From Flavobacteriales bacterium (GTDB lineage Bacteria; Bacteroidota; Bacteroidia; Flavobacteriales_D; Crocinitomicaceae): a stretch of DNA of 23,450 nt. A program made the position numbers and the translations under genes. How positions within the stretch are numbered: position 1 is the stretch's first letter; each line of letters opens with the position of its first letter. Positions 16,720 through 23,450 of the stretch are shown here, piece by piece. Below the pieces are notes generated by a model, which was not told the DNA's origin, ran no database searches, and worked only from the letters and a program-made list of their open reading frames with translations. The stretch spans positions 1-23,450 of the forward strand of contig CANJQZ010000007.1 of assembly GCA_947476515.1 (NCBI GenBank). The letters are read 5' to 3'.

Positions 16720-17759
16720 TTCCTTTTGACCCCAATGGTGTAGGTATCGCCAATGGAAATATCTTTGGATTTCCAATTAATGAACAAGACGCTTCGATTG
16801 TATTGATCCCTGTTCCTTGGGACGCAACTGCCTCATACGGTAAAGGAACAAGTAATGGTCCTTTAGCTATTCTTAAAGCTTCAACGCAACTAGACTTTTA
16901 TCACCCGAAATTAGAAAACGCATTTGAAACTAAAATTTTTATGACCGCTATATCACAAGAATGGTCCGAAATTAATAGCACTTGTTGTCAAATGAGTAAA
17001 GTTTATCTTGCAGAACTTGAAGTTATCGGTGAAGAACAAGCAAGAGAAAAATTTGCTGATGAATTAAGTTACATCAACAAAGCGCACGAAGCCCTGAGAT
17101 CCAATTTAATGGAGCGATCCTTAGACTTAATCAAACAGGGTAAAATTGTTGCTGTTTTAGGAGGAGAGCACTCTACTCCACTTGGATTATTGGAAGCATT
17201 AAATTCACATCATGATTCCTTTGGGATTTTGCAAATTGATGCCCATGCTGATTTAAGAAAAGCCTATGAAGGTTTTGATCAATCGCATGCTAGTATTATG
17301 TATAATGTTTTAGATAGTTGTCAAAATCTATCCAAATTAGTTCAGGTTGGAATTCGTGACATTTCTACAACAGAAGTTGAATTGAGTAAGATTCATCCAA
17401 AAGTTGTTACTTTTTATGATTGGGATTTGAAATCAGGAAATTTTGAAGGAAAAAATTGGTCAGATCAAGTTAATGAAATCATTGCGTCATTGCCTCAAAA
17501 TGTTTACATTTCATTTGATATTGATGGTTTAAAACCTGAATTATGTCCCAATACCGGCACACCAGTAGCGGGTGGATTTGAATTGGAGCAAATATCCTAT
17601 TTATTATTCCAACTTGTAGCTACAGGAAGAAGGATTATTGGATTTGATTTGAATGAGGTAGCACCGGGAGAGAACAATGATTGGGATGCTAATGTTGGCG
17701 CAAGAGCACTATGGCAACTTGTTTGTGCCTGTGAAAAAAGTAGAAGAAATCATGCTTAA
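16716..17759 (+). CDS. Agmatinase/arginase-family ureohydrolase
   Basis: The 347-residue binuclear manganese hydrolase belongs to the ureohydrolase superfamily, which cuts guanidino groups to release urea (or formamide for formimidoylglutamase). All six expected metal ligands are present: H152 in 'GGEHS', D175, H177 and D179 in 'DAHAD', and D268 and D270 in 'FDIDGLKPE'. E314 in 'FDLNEVAPG' is at the usual catalytic position. The last metal motif reads 'DIDGLKPELCPNTGTP' instead of the more common 'DxDxxDPxxxPGTGTP', so it is a divergent branch and substrate is unsure; agmatine is the commonest family label. It overlaps murQ by 4 bases and the next gene by 8, and ends near 'RALWQLVCACEKSRRNHA'. 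No speA-type decarboxylase is visible here. Confidence 0.88.
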   Translation: MIPFDPNGVGIANGNIFGFPINEQDASIVLIPVPWDATASYGKGTSNGPLAILKASTQLDFYHPKLENAFETKIFMTAISQEWSEINSTCCQMSKVYLAELEVIGEEQAREKFADELSYINKAHEALRSNLMERSLDLIKQGKIVAVLGGEHSTPLGLLEALNSHHDSFGILQIDAHADLRKAYEGFDQSHASIMYNVLDSCQNLSKLVQVGIRDISTTEVELSKIHPKVVTFYDWDLKSGNFEGKNWSDQVNEIIASLPQNVYISFDIDGLKPELCPNTGTPVAGGFELEQISYLLFQLVATGRRIIGFDLNEVAPGENNDWDANVGARALWQLVCACEKSRRNHA

Positions 17760-18288
17760 AAAGTTAGCCCGAAATACTTGGTTTTTGTTGTGTCTGATTG
17801 CTATCATTGCATTTGCTTTTAGTATCTACAGAAGTGTTTCTTTTACTGGCTTAAGTACAGCTAAATGGGCGATATATTTCTTAGGACCAAGTTTGATCAT
17901 GGGATTAAGTTTTATTCAATTAAATTGGTTTGTTAAATTAGTTAGCTTAATTAACATTGCTATCTATTTAAGCATCGCCTCTTATTTCATGATTCATTTG
18001 AGCGACTTTGAAAATTATTGGCATTTATTACTACTTCCAATTCTTTTTAGTTTTTATTTCATATGGGCTTCCTTAATCAAATCCTTAATGCTTAAGTGGA
18101 ACTATTTAAATCAGATTACGCTAGGTTTAGCGTGTATATTTTGCCTTCTAAATATTGGTTTGGATTTTAAGGTAGCGTTTTTTAACGAGTTATTTTATTT
18201 TCTTTTAATCGCAGCTGTTATATTCCCATTAGCCAGTCCCTTTCAAGAACAACAGAATAAAGATAACCCTGAAACAACAAATGAGTAA
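17752..18288 (+). CDS. Multi-pass membrane protein of unknown function
   Basis: I do not recognise a family. The 178 residues hold about five or six hydrophobic segments (roughly 10-30, 40-56, 62-84, 92-114, 120-140 and 147-166), and the tail is a short polar stretch ending 'DNPETTNE'. No charged catalytic motif stands out. The chosen ATG at 17752 lies inside the last codons of the ureohydrolase gene (8-base overlap); upstream in-frame starts lie deeper in that gene and would add a non-hydrophobic shadow sequence. It is the last gene of the PyrR-like, murQ, ureohydrolase chain, so it is probably expressed with them. A transport role for the chain is possible but nothing in the sequence proves it. 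Its stop codon is inside a palindrome shared with the convergent C40 gene. Confidence 0.75.
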   Translation: MLKKLARNTWFLLCLIAIIAFAFSIYRSVSFTGLSTAKWAIYFLGPSLIMGLSFIQLNWFVKLVSLINIAIYLSIASYFMIHLSDFENYWHLLLLPILFSFYFIWASLIKSLMLKWNYLNQITLGLACIFCLLNIGLDFKVAFFNELFYFLLIAAVIFPLASPFQEQQNKDNPETTNE

Positions 18289-18298
18289 ACTCATTTGT
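18277..18298. terminator. Perfect 10-bp palindrome over convergent stop codons, candidate bidirectional terminator
   Basis: The arms ACAAATGAGT (18277-18286) and ACTCATTTGT (18289-18298) are perfect inverted complements with AA between. The TAA of the plus-strand gene starts in the left arm at 18286, and the minus-strand TGA (18291-18293) lies in the right arm. No long T-run follows on the plus strand and only TTGTTGTTTC on the minus, so it is a weak intrinsic terminator at best, but the site is where one is needed. Confidence 0.55.
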
Positions 18299-19169
18299 AT
18301 AGGAAGGTCCCAAATCCAATTATTCGTTTTTCCCAATAACTAGAACCCGTTATTTTATCAAAAGTAATACCCTTACTACTAGAAGCATGAATCATCACTA
18401 AATCTTGGCCTTTTTCAGATACCAAAATTCCTACATGAGAAACTTCTGCACCATTAGAGAAAAAAACTAAGTCTCCAATTTGAACTTGGTCATGAGTTAA
18501 TTTAATCGAATTATCATACTGCTCTTTAGCCCTTCTTGGAATATTAATACCATGATGTAAAAGAACATAGGAGGTAAAACCACTACAATCAAACCCTTGC
18601 GGACTTTCTCCAGCCCAAACATATGGTGTTCCTATGAAGTTTTTTGCAAAATCAATTATTCCAGCTCTTTCTTTTAATGCAACATTGGCTGGGGCAACCC
18701 ATACGAATTTACTGTCTGAAGCATTGAATTCAATATCAATAAAAAGAGCTTCTATTTTATTTGAGAAAAAATATGATAATTCCTTTTCTTTTCTTCGATT
18801 TAAATCTGCCATCCAAGCCGCTAGATCCATCTTCAATGCTACTAATTCAGAATGATGAGCCTCTAATGTTTTTCTACCTTTTACCGTTTTTCGAATATGC
18901 TCGAAATCTCTTATTGCATCATCAAAGACTGTTGGGTGGTTTTTTCTCCATGTATCTTCCTTAGCCAACTGCAATCCACTAATAGACTTATAGTATAGAG
19001 GGACGAAAGAAAAATCATATGTTGGGTCATTTAAAAACCGATTAGCACGACGATAAACCATCTTAAAGTGCTGCTGATCATATAACTGCTCCATTTTGTC
19101 AAATACTGGAACTTGAGCGAATGAAAAATTTACCAGAAGAAAAAAGAAAATTAATAAGCGGGATTTCAT
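18291..19169 (-). CDS. Secreted NlpC/P60 (C40) peptidase
   Basis: C40 enzymes are cysteine peptidases that cut stem peptides of peptidoglycan. The 292-residue protein has a Sec signal peptide at 1-19 ('FFFLLVNFSFAQ'). An unrecognised helical region spans about 20-165. The catalytic domain covers about 170-292 with nucleophile C195 in 'GFDCSGFTSYV', H245 in 'SHVGILV', and H261 in 'MIHASSSKGI' as the third polar residue. It acts in the periplasm. It starts 5 bases after the stop of the upstream repeat-protein gene and is therefore probably the second gene of a two-gene operon. It converges on the unknown membrane protein gene, with the stops 2 bases apart. Confidence 0.93.
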   Translation of the reverse strand: MKSRLLIFFFLLVNFSFAQVPVFDKMEQLYDQQHFKMVYRRANRFLNDPTYDFSFVPLYYKSISGLQLAKEDTWRKNHPTVFDDAIRDFEHIRKTVKGRKTLEAHHSELVALKMDLAAWMADLNRRKEKELSYFFSNKIEALFIDIEFNASDSKFVWVAPANVALKERAGIIDFAKNFIGTPYVWAGESPQGFDCSGFTSYVLLHHGINIPRRAKEQYDNSIKLTHDQVQIGDLVFFSNGAEVSHVGILVSEKGQDLVMIHASSSKGITFDKITGSSYWEKRIIGFGTFLYK

Positions 19170-19174
19170 GGAAC

Positions 19175-20257
19175 TTAGTTCGAATAAAGTTGACCTTTCG
19201 AATAAACGATATTACTTTGATTAAATAATTTAACCAATACAGAGTTGCCATAAATTTCAAATTCTGCATCTTGTAAAGAGGTTATTGATTCGACCTTTCC
19301 ATTAACTAAAGCAGAAACCCCACCCATTATATTTTTAAAGACCAAGGTGTTATTTTTTATCAAATAGGAAGATGGGGTGAAATTAGCTACTTCAATTTTA
19401 GTGTCATTTGTATAGGCAAATAAATAAGAATTTTCACCCCAAACAATCATATCATCTTTAACATCCCAAAAAGTAGGTGAAAAATTTGATAATTGAGTTT
19501 TTATGCCATTTTTATACATCCATAGATTGCTATTTAAGTCTTCATATACAGCAAAACCTCGGCCTGCTTTATATTTTTTCATAAATTGACCTTCAATATC
19601 AACAAATTGACCATTCTCAAAACCAACAAAAGTTCGTGTAGTAGGATCATTAAAACAAACAATATCCGTTCCTACTTGAAAATCAATGGCAAATCCATTC
19701 CACGCACCAATTTCAAAAATTAATCCTCTCCAAAAAACTTTGTATAAATTCCCATTATCTTTAAAAATGATCATGTTTTCACCTATTTGGGTAGGAAGTG
19801 CCAAATCTCCAATAATAGTAGCAATTGAGGTAGTTGTTTTATTCCAATATACATTAATGGTATTGAAGCGAGTATCTTCATAAACGATCATACTATCTTT
19901 CACTAAATAATTCCGCGCAAAATAAGTCAAGGTCTGCAACCTACCAGCATCCCATAAATTCAAAGTCGGTCCAATTTTATAACCCAACAAGTGATCAGAC
20001 ACTTGATATTCAACATTTAAGTTGGTAATATCTTTTCGTATTTTTCCATCATATAAACGAAGATTACCTCTTGTATCTATATAAGCTACCATTTCATCAC
20101 CTGCTTTATATTCTTTAACAGGTTGGATTTCTACTTGCTTAAAAAACCCGTTTTCAAAACTCAAAAAATAATTATTAAAATCTCTGCATGGAATTACACC
20201 CTGAGAAAAAAGAAAATTGAATAAAAAGACAAAAAATAAAGTGAATGCTATTTTCAT
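19175..20257 (-). CDS. Secreted protein built of about nine degenerate ~36-residue repeats
   Basis: The 360-residue protein has a signal peptide (about 1-19, 'FLFNFLFSQG'). The body is a series of repeats starting near 50, 86, 119, 158, 195, 229, 266, 300 and 335, each following 'xxxDxxVxYxDxxxxLxxxxxGK'. Clear copies are 'AGDEMVAYIDTRGNLRLYDG' and 'AGRGFAVYEDLNSNLWMYKN'. The pattern suggests a beta-propeller-like or other all-beta solenoid fold, but the period is short for WD or kelch blades. I do not know its function or ligand. The ATG at 20257 gives a proper signal peptide; an upstream TTG would put a non-hydrophobic stretch in front. It has a TAnnTTTG box 6 bases upstream and leads the operon with the C40 peptidase 5 bases downstream. 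Confidence 0.85.
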   Translation of the reverse strand: MKIAFTLFFVFLFNFLFSQGVIPCRDFNNYFLSFENGFFKQVEIQPVKEYKAGDEMVAYIDTRGNLRLYDGKIRKDITNLNVEYQVSDHLLGYKIGPTLNLWDAGRLQTLTYFARNYLVKDSMIVYEDTRFNTINVYWNKTTTSIATIIGDLALPTQIGENMIIFKDNGNLYKVFWRGLIFEIGAWNGFAIDFQVGTDIVCFNDPTTRTFVGFENGQFVDIEGQFMKKYKAGRGFAVYEDLNSNLWMYKNGIKTQLSNFSPTFWDVKDDMIVWGENSYLFAYTNDTKIEVANFTPSSYLIKNNTLVFKNIMGGVSALVNGKVESITSLQDAEFEIYGNSVLVKLFNQSNIVYSKGQLYSN

Positions 20258-20263
20258 TGATTT

Positions 20264-20271
20264 CAAATTTA
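20264..20271 (-). promoter_or_regulatory. Predicted -7 box TAAATTTG for the repeat-protein/C40 operon
   Basis: Read on the minus strand the box is TAAATTTG, an exact TAnnTTTG match ending 6 bases before the ATG at 20257. A TTTG at 20288-20291 (minus) is 16 bases upstream. Transcription would begin at or beside the start codon. The gap to the divergent M16 gene holds TATTTTCG (20354-20361, plus), one base off the consensus. Confidence 0.5.
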
Positions 20272-20380
20272 ACCAAATTTCGGACCACAAAAAATTTTAA
20301 TCTTAATTAATTACAGTTTTAATGAAATGTAATGCAATTTGAAAAATCTAATGTATTTTCGTGGTATCGAAATTACACCT

Positions 20381-21847
20381 ATGAAAAAAATATTTTTATC
20401 GCTTATTTTAGTCAATTCACTATGGGGGCTAAAGGCACAAAAGAAAATTGAATTTGTTGAATACGACCTATCTAATGGTATTCATGTTATTCTTCACGAA
20501 GAACACAGTACCCCTATCGTAGCTGTTTCCGTTTTATATCATGTAGGATCTAAAAATGAGATTGCATCTAGAACAGGGTTCGCTCACTTTTTTGAACATT
20601 TACTATTTGAAGGATCTCAAAATATTGAAAGAGGAAAATACAGTGAATTAGTGGAAAAGAATGGCGGGGAGTTAAACGCTAATACTTCACAAGACAGAAC
20701 CTATTATTATGAAATCCTTCCTTCCAATCAATTAGAATTAGGTTTATGGCTAGAAAGTGAAAGAATGCTTCATGCCAAAGTTGACATTAAAGGAATTGAA
20801 ACGCAAAGAAGTGTTGTAAAAGAAGAGAAAAGACAGCGCGTTGACAATCAACCTTACGGTTCTTTCTTTACTGAAATGTTTAAAAGAGTTTTTGTCACAC
20901 ATCCATATAATTGGGCTCCAATTGGTAGTATGGCCGATTTAGATGCTGCGCAAGAAGAAGATTATGTTAATTTTTATAAAACTTATTATGTACCTGCCAA
21001 CGCAACTTTAACGATTGCTGGTGATATAGATCTTATACAAACAAAAAAGTGGGTAGAATATTATTACGGATCTATGCCAAAAGGTCAAGCATTAAATGTT
21101 TATCGTGATTTTCTTGGTTTAAGTGATGTCGATTTTGAAAAAAGATATGGACTTCCAAAAACAAAGTTTAACGCTAAGAACTTTATGGGTTCTACTTCAG
21201 CTGAAGCGAAAAAACTAATTTCCAACTTTTCTGCTAAACCAATTGAAATCAAAAGAACTGAAAAAGATCATTCTAAAATTGATGCGGTTATCAAAGATGT
21301 TATTTATGATAATATTCAATTGCCTGCTATTTTTATGGGATATAAATTTCCAGAACAAACTCATCCTGACACTTATGCGCTACAATTCATGAATGAAGTA
21401 TTGTCCGGTGGTCCTAGTTCAAGAATTAATAAAACTATTGTAGAAAAAAAGGAAATGGCCACTTTTGCTTTTTCATTTAATTATGGATTAGAGGACGCTG
21501 GGATTGGAATTTTTGCTGCTATTGCTGCAAAGGATATTAGTTTAGATTCTATACAAGTTGAATTTGATAAACAAATTGAAATGATTCAATCTACACTGAT
21601 TACAGATGCTGAATTCATGAAGATTAGAAATAAATTAGAAAATAATATGGTTGAAAACACTGCTAGCATCGAAGGTATTGCTGAGAGTTTGGCTGATAAT
21701 CATGTTTATTTTGGCGCTACCAACCGAATCAATACAGAAAGTGAATTATTTATGAAAGTTACTAAAGAAGATATACAGCGTGTTGCTCAGAAATATCTAT
21801 CTCAAAACTCGAGAGTAATTCTACATTATTTACCAAAAGAAAAATAA
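20381..21847 (+). CDS. M16-family zinc metallopeptidase, catalytic half
   Basis: The 488-residue protein has a signal peptide (about 1-19, before 'QKKIEF'), so it is exported. The inverted zinc motif HxxEH is intact as H69-F-F-E72-H73 in 'GFAHFFEHLLFEGS', and the third ligand is E148 or E149 in 'VVKEEKRQRV'. In the second half the usual R/Y substrate-binding pair is not seen: the matching stretch after 'GGPSSRI' has V and T. M16 peptidases degrade peptides inside a clam-shell chamber, and bacterial M16B enzymes may be heterodimers of a zinc and an R/Y subunit. The next gene, 9 bases downstream, has the opposite pattern. The ATG at 20381 is preferred over a TTG at 20339 because it gives the signal peptide. 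Confidence 0.93.
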   Translation: MKKIFLSLILVNSLWGLKAQKKIEFVEYDLSNGIHVILHEEHSTPIVAVSVLYHVGSKNEIASRTGFAHFFEHLLFEGSQNIERGKYSELVEKNGGELNANTSQDRTYYYEILPSNQLELGLWLESERMLHAKVDIKGIETQRSVVKEEKRQRVDNQPYGSFFTEMFKRVFVTHPYNWAPIGSMADLDAAQEEDYVNFYKTYYVPANATLTIAGDIDLIQTKKWVEYYYGSMPKGQALNVYRDFLGLSDVDFEKRYGLPKTKFNAKNFMGSTSAEAKKLISNFSAKPIEIKRTEKDHSKIDAVIKDVIYDNIQLPAIFMGYKFPEQTHPDTYALQFMNEVLSGGPSSRINKTIVEKKEMATFAFSFNYGLEDAGIGIFAAIAAKDISLDSIQVEFDKQIEMIQSTLITDAEFMKIRNKLENNMVENTASIEGIAESLADNHVYFGATNRINTESELFMKVTKEDIQRVAQKYLSQNSRVILHYLPKEK

Positions 21848-21856
21848 GAACTTGTT

Positions 21857-23450
21857 ATGAAATCAATATTATATACCCTACTATTTCTTCTGTCTTCCAA
21901 TTTAATTGCTCAAATTGACAGATCTGTGATGCCAAAACCAGGCAAAGCACCGATTATTAATATAAATGATTCTAAAGTATTCAAACTTTCTAATGGAATT
22001 ACTGTAATTCTATCTGAGAACCATAAAATTCCAAAAGTTTCTTTTAATATTCGAATGGGCTCCGATCCAATACTAGAAGGTCGTCTTGCTGGACTTTCAG
22101 ATTTGGCAGGATCACTGCTGCTTTCAGGAACTAGTAATCGTTCAAAGGATCAATTTGATAATGACATTGATTATATCGGAGCTGACTTGAGTGCAGATAA
22201 AAATTCAATTTTCTTGTCGTGCTTAACCAAACATGTAGACAAAGGCTTAACACTGATGTCTGATGTTTTGCTCAATGCCTCGTTTCCTCAGGATGAATTT
22301 GACCGAATCAAAAAACAAAATGAATCTGGATTAATGGCTGCAAAGTCAGATGCTGGAACTATGGCTCAAAATGCAATTTCAAAAATTAATTTTCCACAAC
22401 ATCCTTATGGGGAAGTAATGACAGAGGCGTCTTTGAATGCAATACAATTACAAGATGTGAAAGATTATTTTAAAAAGACCTTTACACCAAAAGGAGCCTA
22501 TTTAGTAATTGTTGGTGATGTGAACCTTGAAGAGGCAACAAGATGGGCAAATAAGTATTTTGGTTTATGGGCAGGCCCTGATTCCCAGTTAAATCCTACC
22601 AAAATAATTCAAAAAAATAAAGGAAACCGTGTTATTTTTGTTAATAAACCAGGTGCTGTTCAATCTGTTGTCTATATTACTTTTCCAGTCAATATTCATC
22701 CAGGTGATAAATATCAATTGCCCTTAACGGTTTTGAATGGCATTTTAGGCGGAGGTGGATTTGGGACTCGATTAATGCATAATCTTCGAGAAGACAAAGC
22801 ATATACTTATGGTTGTTACTCTAGATTAAATATTACCGATAATGGTTCTTGGATCTCAGCAGGTGGTAACTTTAGAAATTCAGTTACCGATTCAGCAATT
22901 ACTGAGATATTAAACGAATTTAAAATTATTTCATCTGATCTTGTGAAAGACGATGAGTTGAACCTAATTAAATCTTCTATGAATGGTGATTTTTCTCGAT
23001 CTCTTGAAAGCCCGCAAACGATAGCAAGATTTGCATTTAATATCATCAAAAATCAACTGGACCCTGATTATTATAAAACTTACTTACAACGCTTGGATGA
23101 GGTTTCAAAAGAAACGGTTTTGGAAATGGCCAAAATGTATTTCAATCCCTATGCATGTAATATAATTGTAGTTGGTAATGAAGAAGTGTTATCTAAAATC
23201 AAAGTTTTTGATGCTGATGGACAAATTGAATTATTAGATGCCTTTGGAGATGAGAAAAAACAAATGTTACCTTCAGATATCAGTAAAGAAGAATTGATTG
23301 AAAGATATCTATCTGCAGTAACCATGACCAAAACTGCTAAGGAAAGAACTAAAAAATTAAAGAAAGTAAAGACTTTTGTTCGTGTTACAGATTCAAATAT
23401 TCCTCAATACTCTATTTCTTTTAAAAAAACTGAATATTTATTAAATCCTA
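21857..23450 (+). CDS. M16-family metallopeptidase-like subunit lacking zinc ligands (C-terminus cut by window edge)
   Basis: From the ATG at 21857 the frame stays open for 531 codons to the right edge. A signal peptide is visible (about 1-19, 'LLFLLSSNLIAQ'). The fold is M16, but the HxxEH position has D82, G85 and S86 in 'GLSDLAGSLLLSGTSN', so zinc cannot bind in the usual way. The R/Y pair is present as R311 and Y318 in 'LREDKAYTYG', with the family spacing of seven. These are traits of the non-catalytic partner in two-subunit M16B peptidases. The visible C-terminal part (about 440-531) extends past the two M16 lobes; partner proteins of Bacteroidota are often near 680 residues. It lies 9 bases after the catalytic gene, so the two are surely co-transcribed. 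Confidence 0.92.
   Translation, partial: MKSILYTLLFLLSSNLIAQIDRSVMPKPGKAPIININDSKVFKLSNGITVILSENHKIPKVSFNIRMGSDPILEGRLAGLSDLAGSLLLSGTSNRSKDQFDNDIDYIGADLSADKNSIFLSCLTKHVDKGLTLMSDVLLNASFPQDEFDRIKKQNESGLMAAKSDAGTMAQNAISKINFPQHPYGEVMTEASLNAIQLQDVKDYFKKTFTPKGAYLVIVGDVNLEEATRWANKYFGLWAGPDSQLNPTKIIQKNKGNRVIFVNKPGAVQSVVYITFPVNIHPGDKYQLPLTVLNGILGGGGFGTRLMHNLREDKAYTYGCYSRLNITDNGSWISAGGNFRNSVTDSAITEILNEFKIISSDLVKDDELNLIKSSMNGDFSRSLESPQTIARFAFNIIKNQLDPDYYKTYLQRLDEVSKETVLEMAKMYFNPYACNIIVVGNEEVLSKIKVFDADGQIELLDAFGDEKKQMLPSDISKEELIERYLSAVTMTKTAKERTKKLKKVKTFVRVTDSNIPQYSISFKKTEYLLNP

Noticed and set aside
18634..18964. Two plus-strand open frames inside the C40 peptidase gene.
   Set aside because: They lie within the region coding the signal-proximal and helical part of a clear peptidase on the other strand and show no recognisable domain.
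20339..20380. Longer N-terminus of the first M16 protein from the TTG at 20339.
   Set aside because: It would place 14 mostly polar residues before a good signal peptide; the ATG at 20381 starts directly with MKKIF and a hydrophobic core.
1..23450. A mobile island, defence system or biosynthetic cluster.
   Set aside because: No transposase, integrase, direct-repeat boundary, tRNA target, restriction, toxin-antitoxin or CRISPR signature was found, and base composition looks even across the window.

Overview
This window is chromosomal DNA from a member of the Bacteroidota, probably an environmental lineage; I cannot place it below phylum. The evidence is low G+C, the Bacteroidota-type -7 box TAnnTTTG in front of several genes, almost no Shine-Dalgarno sequences, and family versions typical of the phylum: a long SecA with a C-terminal zinc motif, a LysM/binding-protein fusion beside guaA, a DUF2520 plus KdsC-like pair, and a split M16 peptidase pair. 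Coding density is high, no gap without a gene reaches 300 bases, and I see no RNA gene, insertion sequence, prophage, CRISPR array or integration signature. It reads as ordinary core genome.

Layout. 1-2997 (minus): guaA followed by a LysM/periplasmic-binding-protein-like gene that runs off the left edge. 3141-7757 (plus): secA, a DUF2520 Rossmann protein and a KdsC-like HAD phosphatase with overlapping or touching ends. 7759-9233 (minus): rhomboid protease and a class IV PLP aminotransferase. 9339-10916 (plus): L,D-transpeptidase lipoprotein. 10955-15261 (plus): rpe, a secreted protein of unknown function, a CvfB-like S1 protein and a long RluA-type pseudouridine synthase. 15413-18288 (plus): four overlapping genes for a PyrR-like phosphoribosyltransferase, MurQ, an agmatinase-family ureohydrolase and an unknown membrane protein. 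18291-20257 (minus): a secreted repeat protein and an NlpC/P60 (C40) peptidase. 20381-23450 (plus): two M16 metallopeptidase-family proteins, the second cut by the right edge.

How the genes fit together. Several act on the cell envelope: LysM protein, L,D-transpeptidase, MurQ, C40 peptidase, SecA, rhomboid and M16 pair. The rest are nucleotide, sugar-phosphate, PLP and RNA housekeeping functions. The observations most worth a second look are the complementary loss of catalytic motifs in the M16 pair, the nine-fold ~36-residue repeat in the secreted protein at 19175-20257, the four-gene overlapping cluster ending in an unknown membrane protein, very short predicted leaders at guaA and the repeat gene, and a perfect palindrome that carries the stop codon of one of two convergent genes and overlaps the stop of the other. 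No clearly new defence or mobile system is visible.
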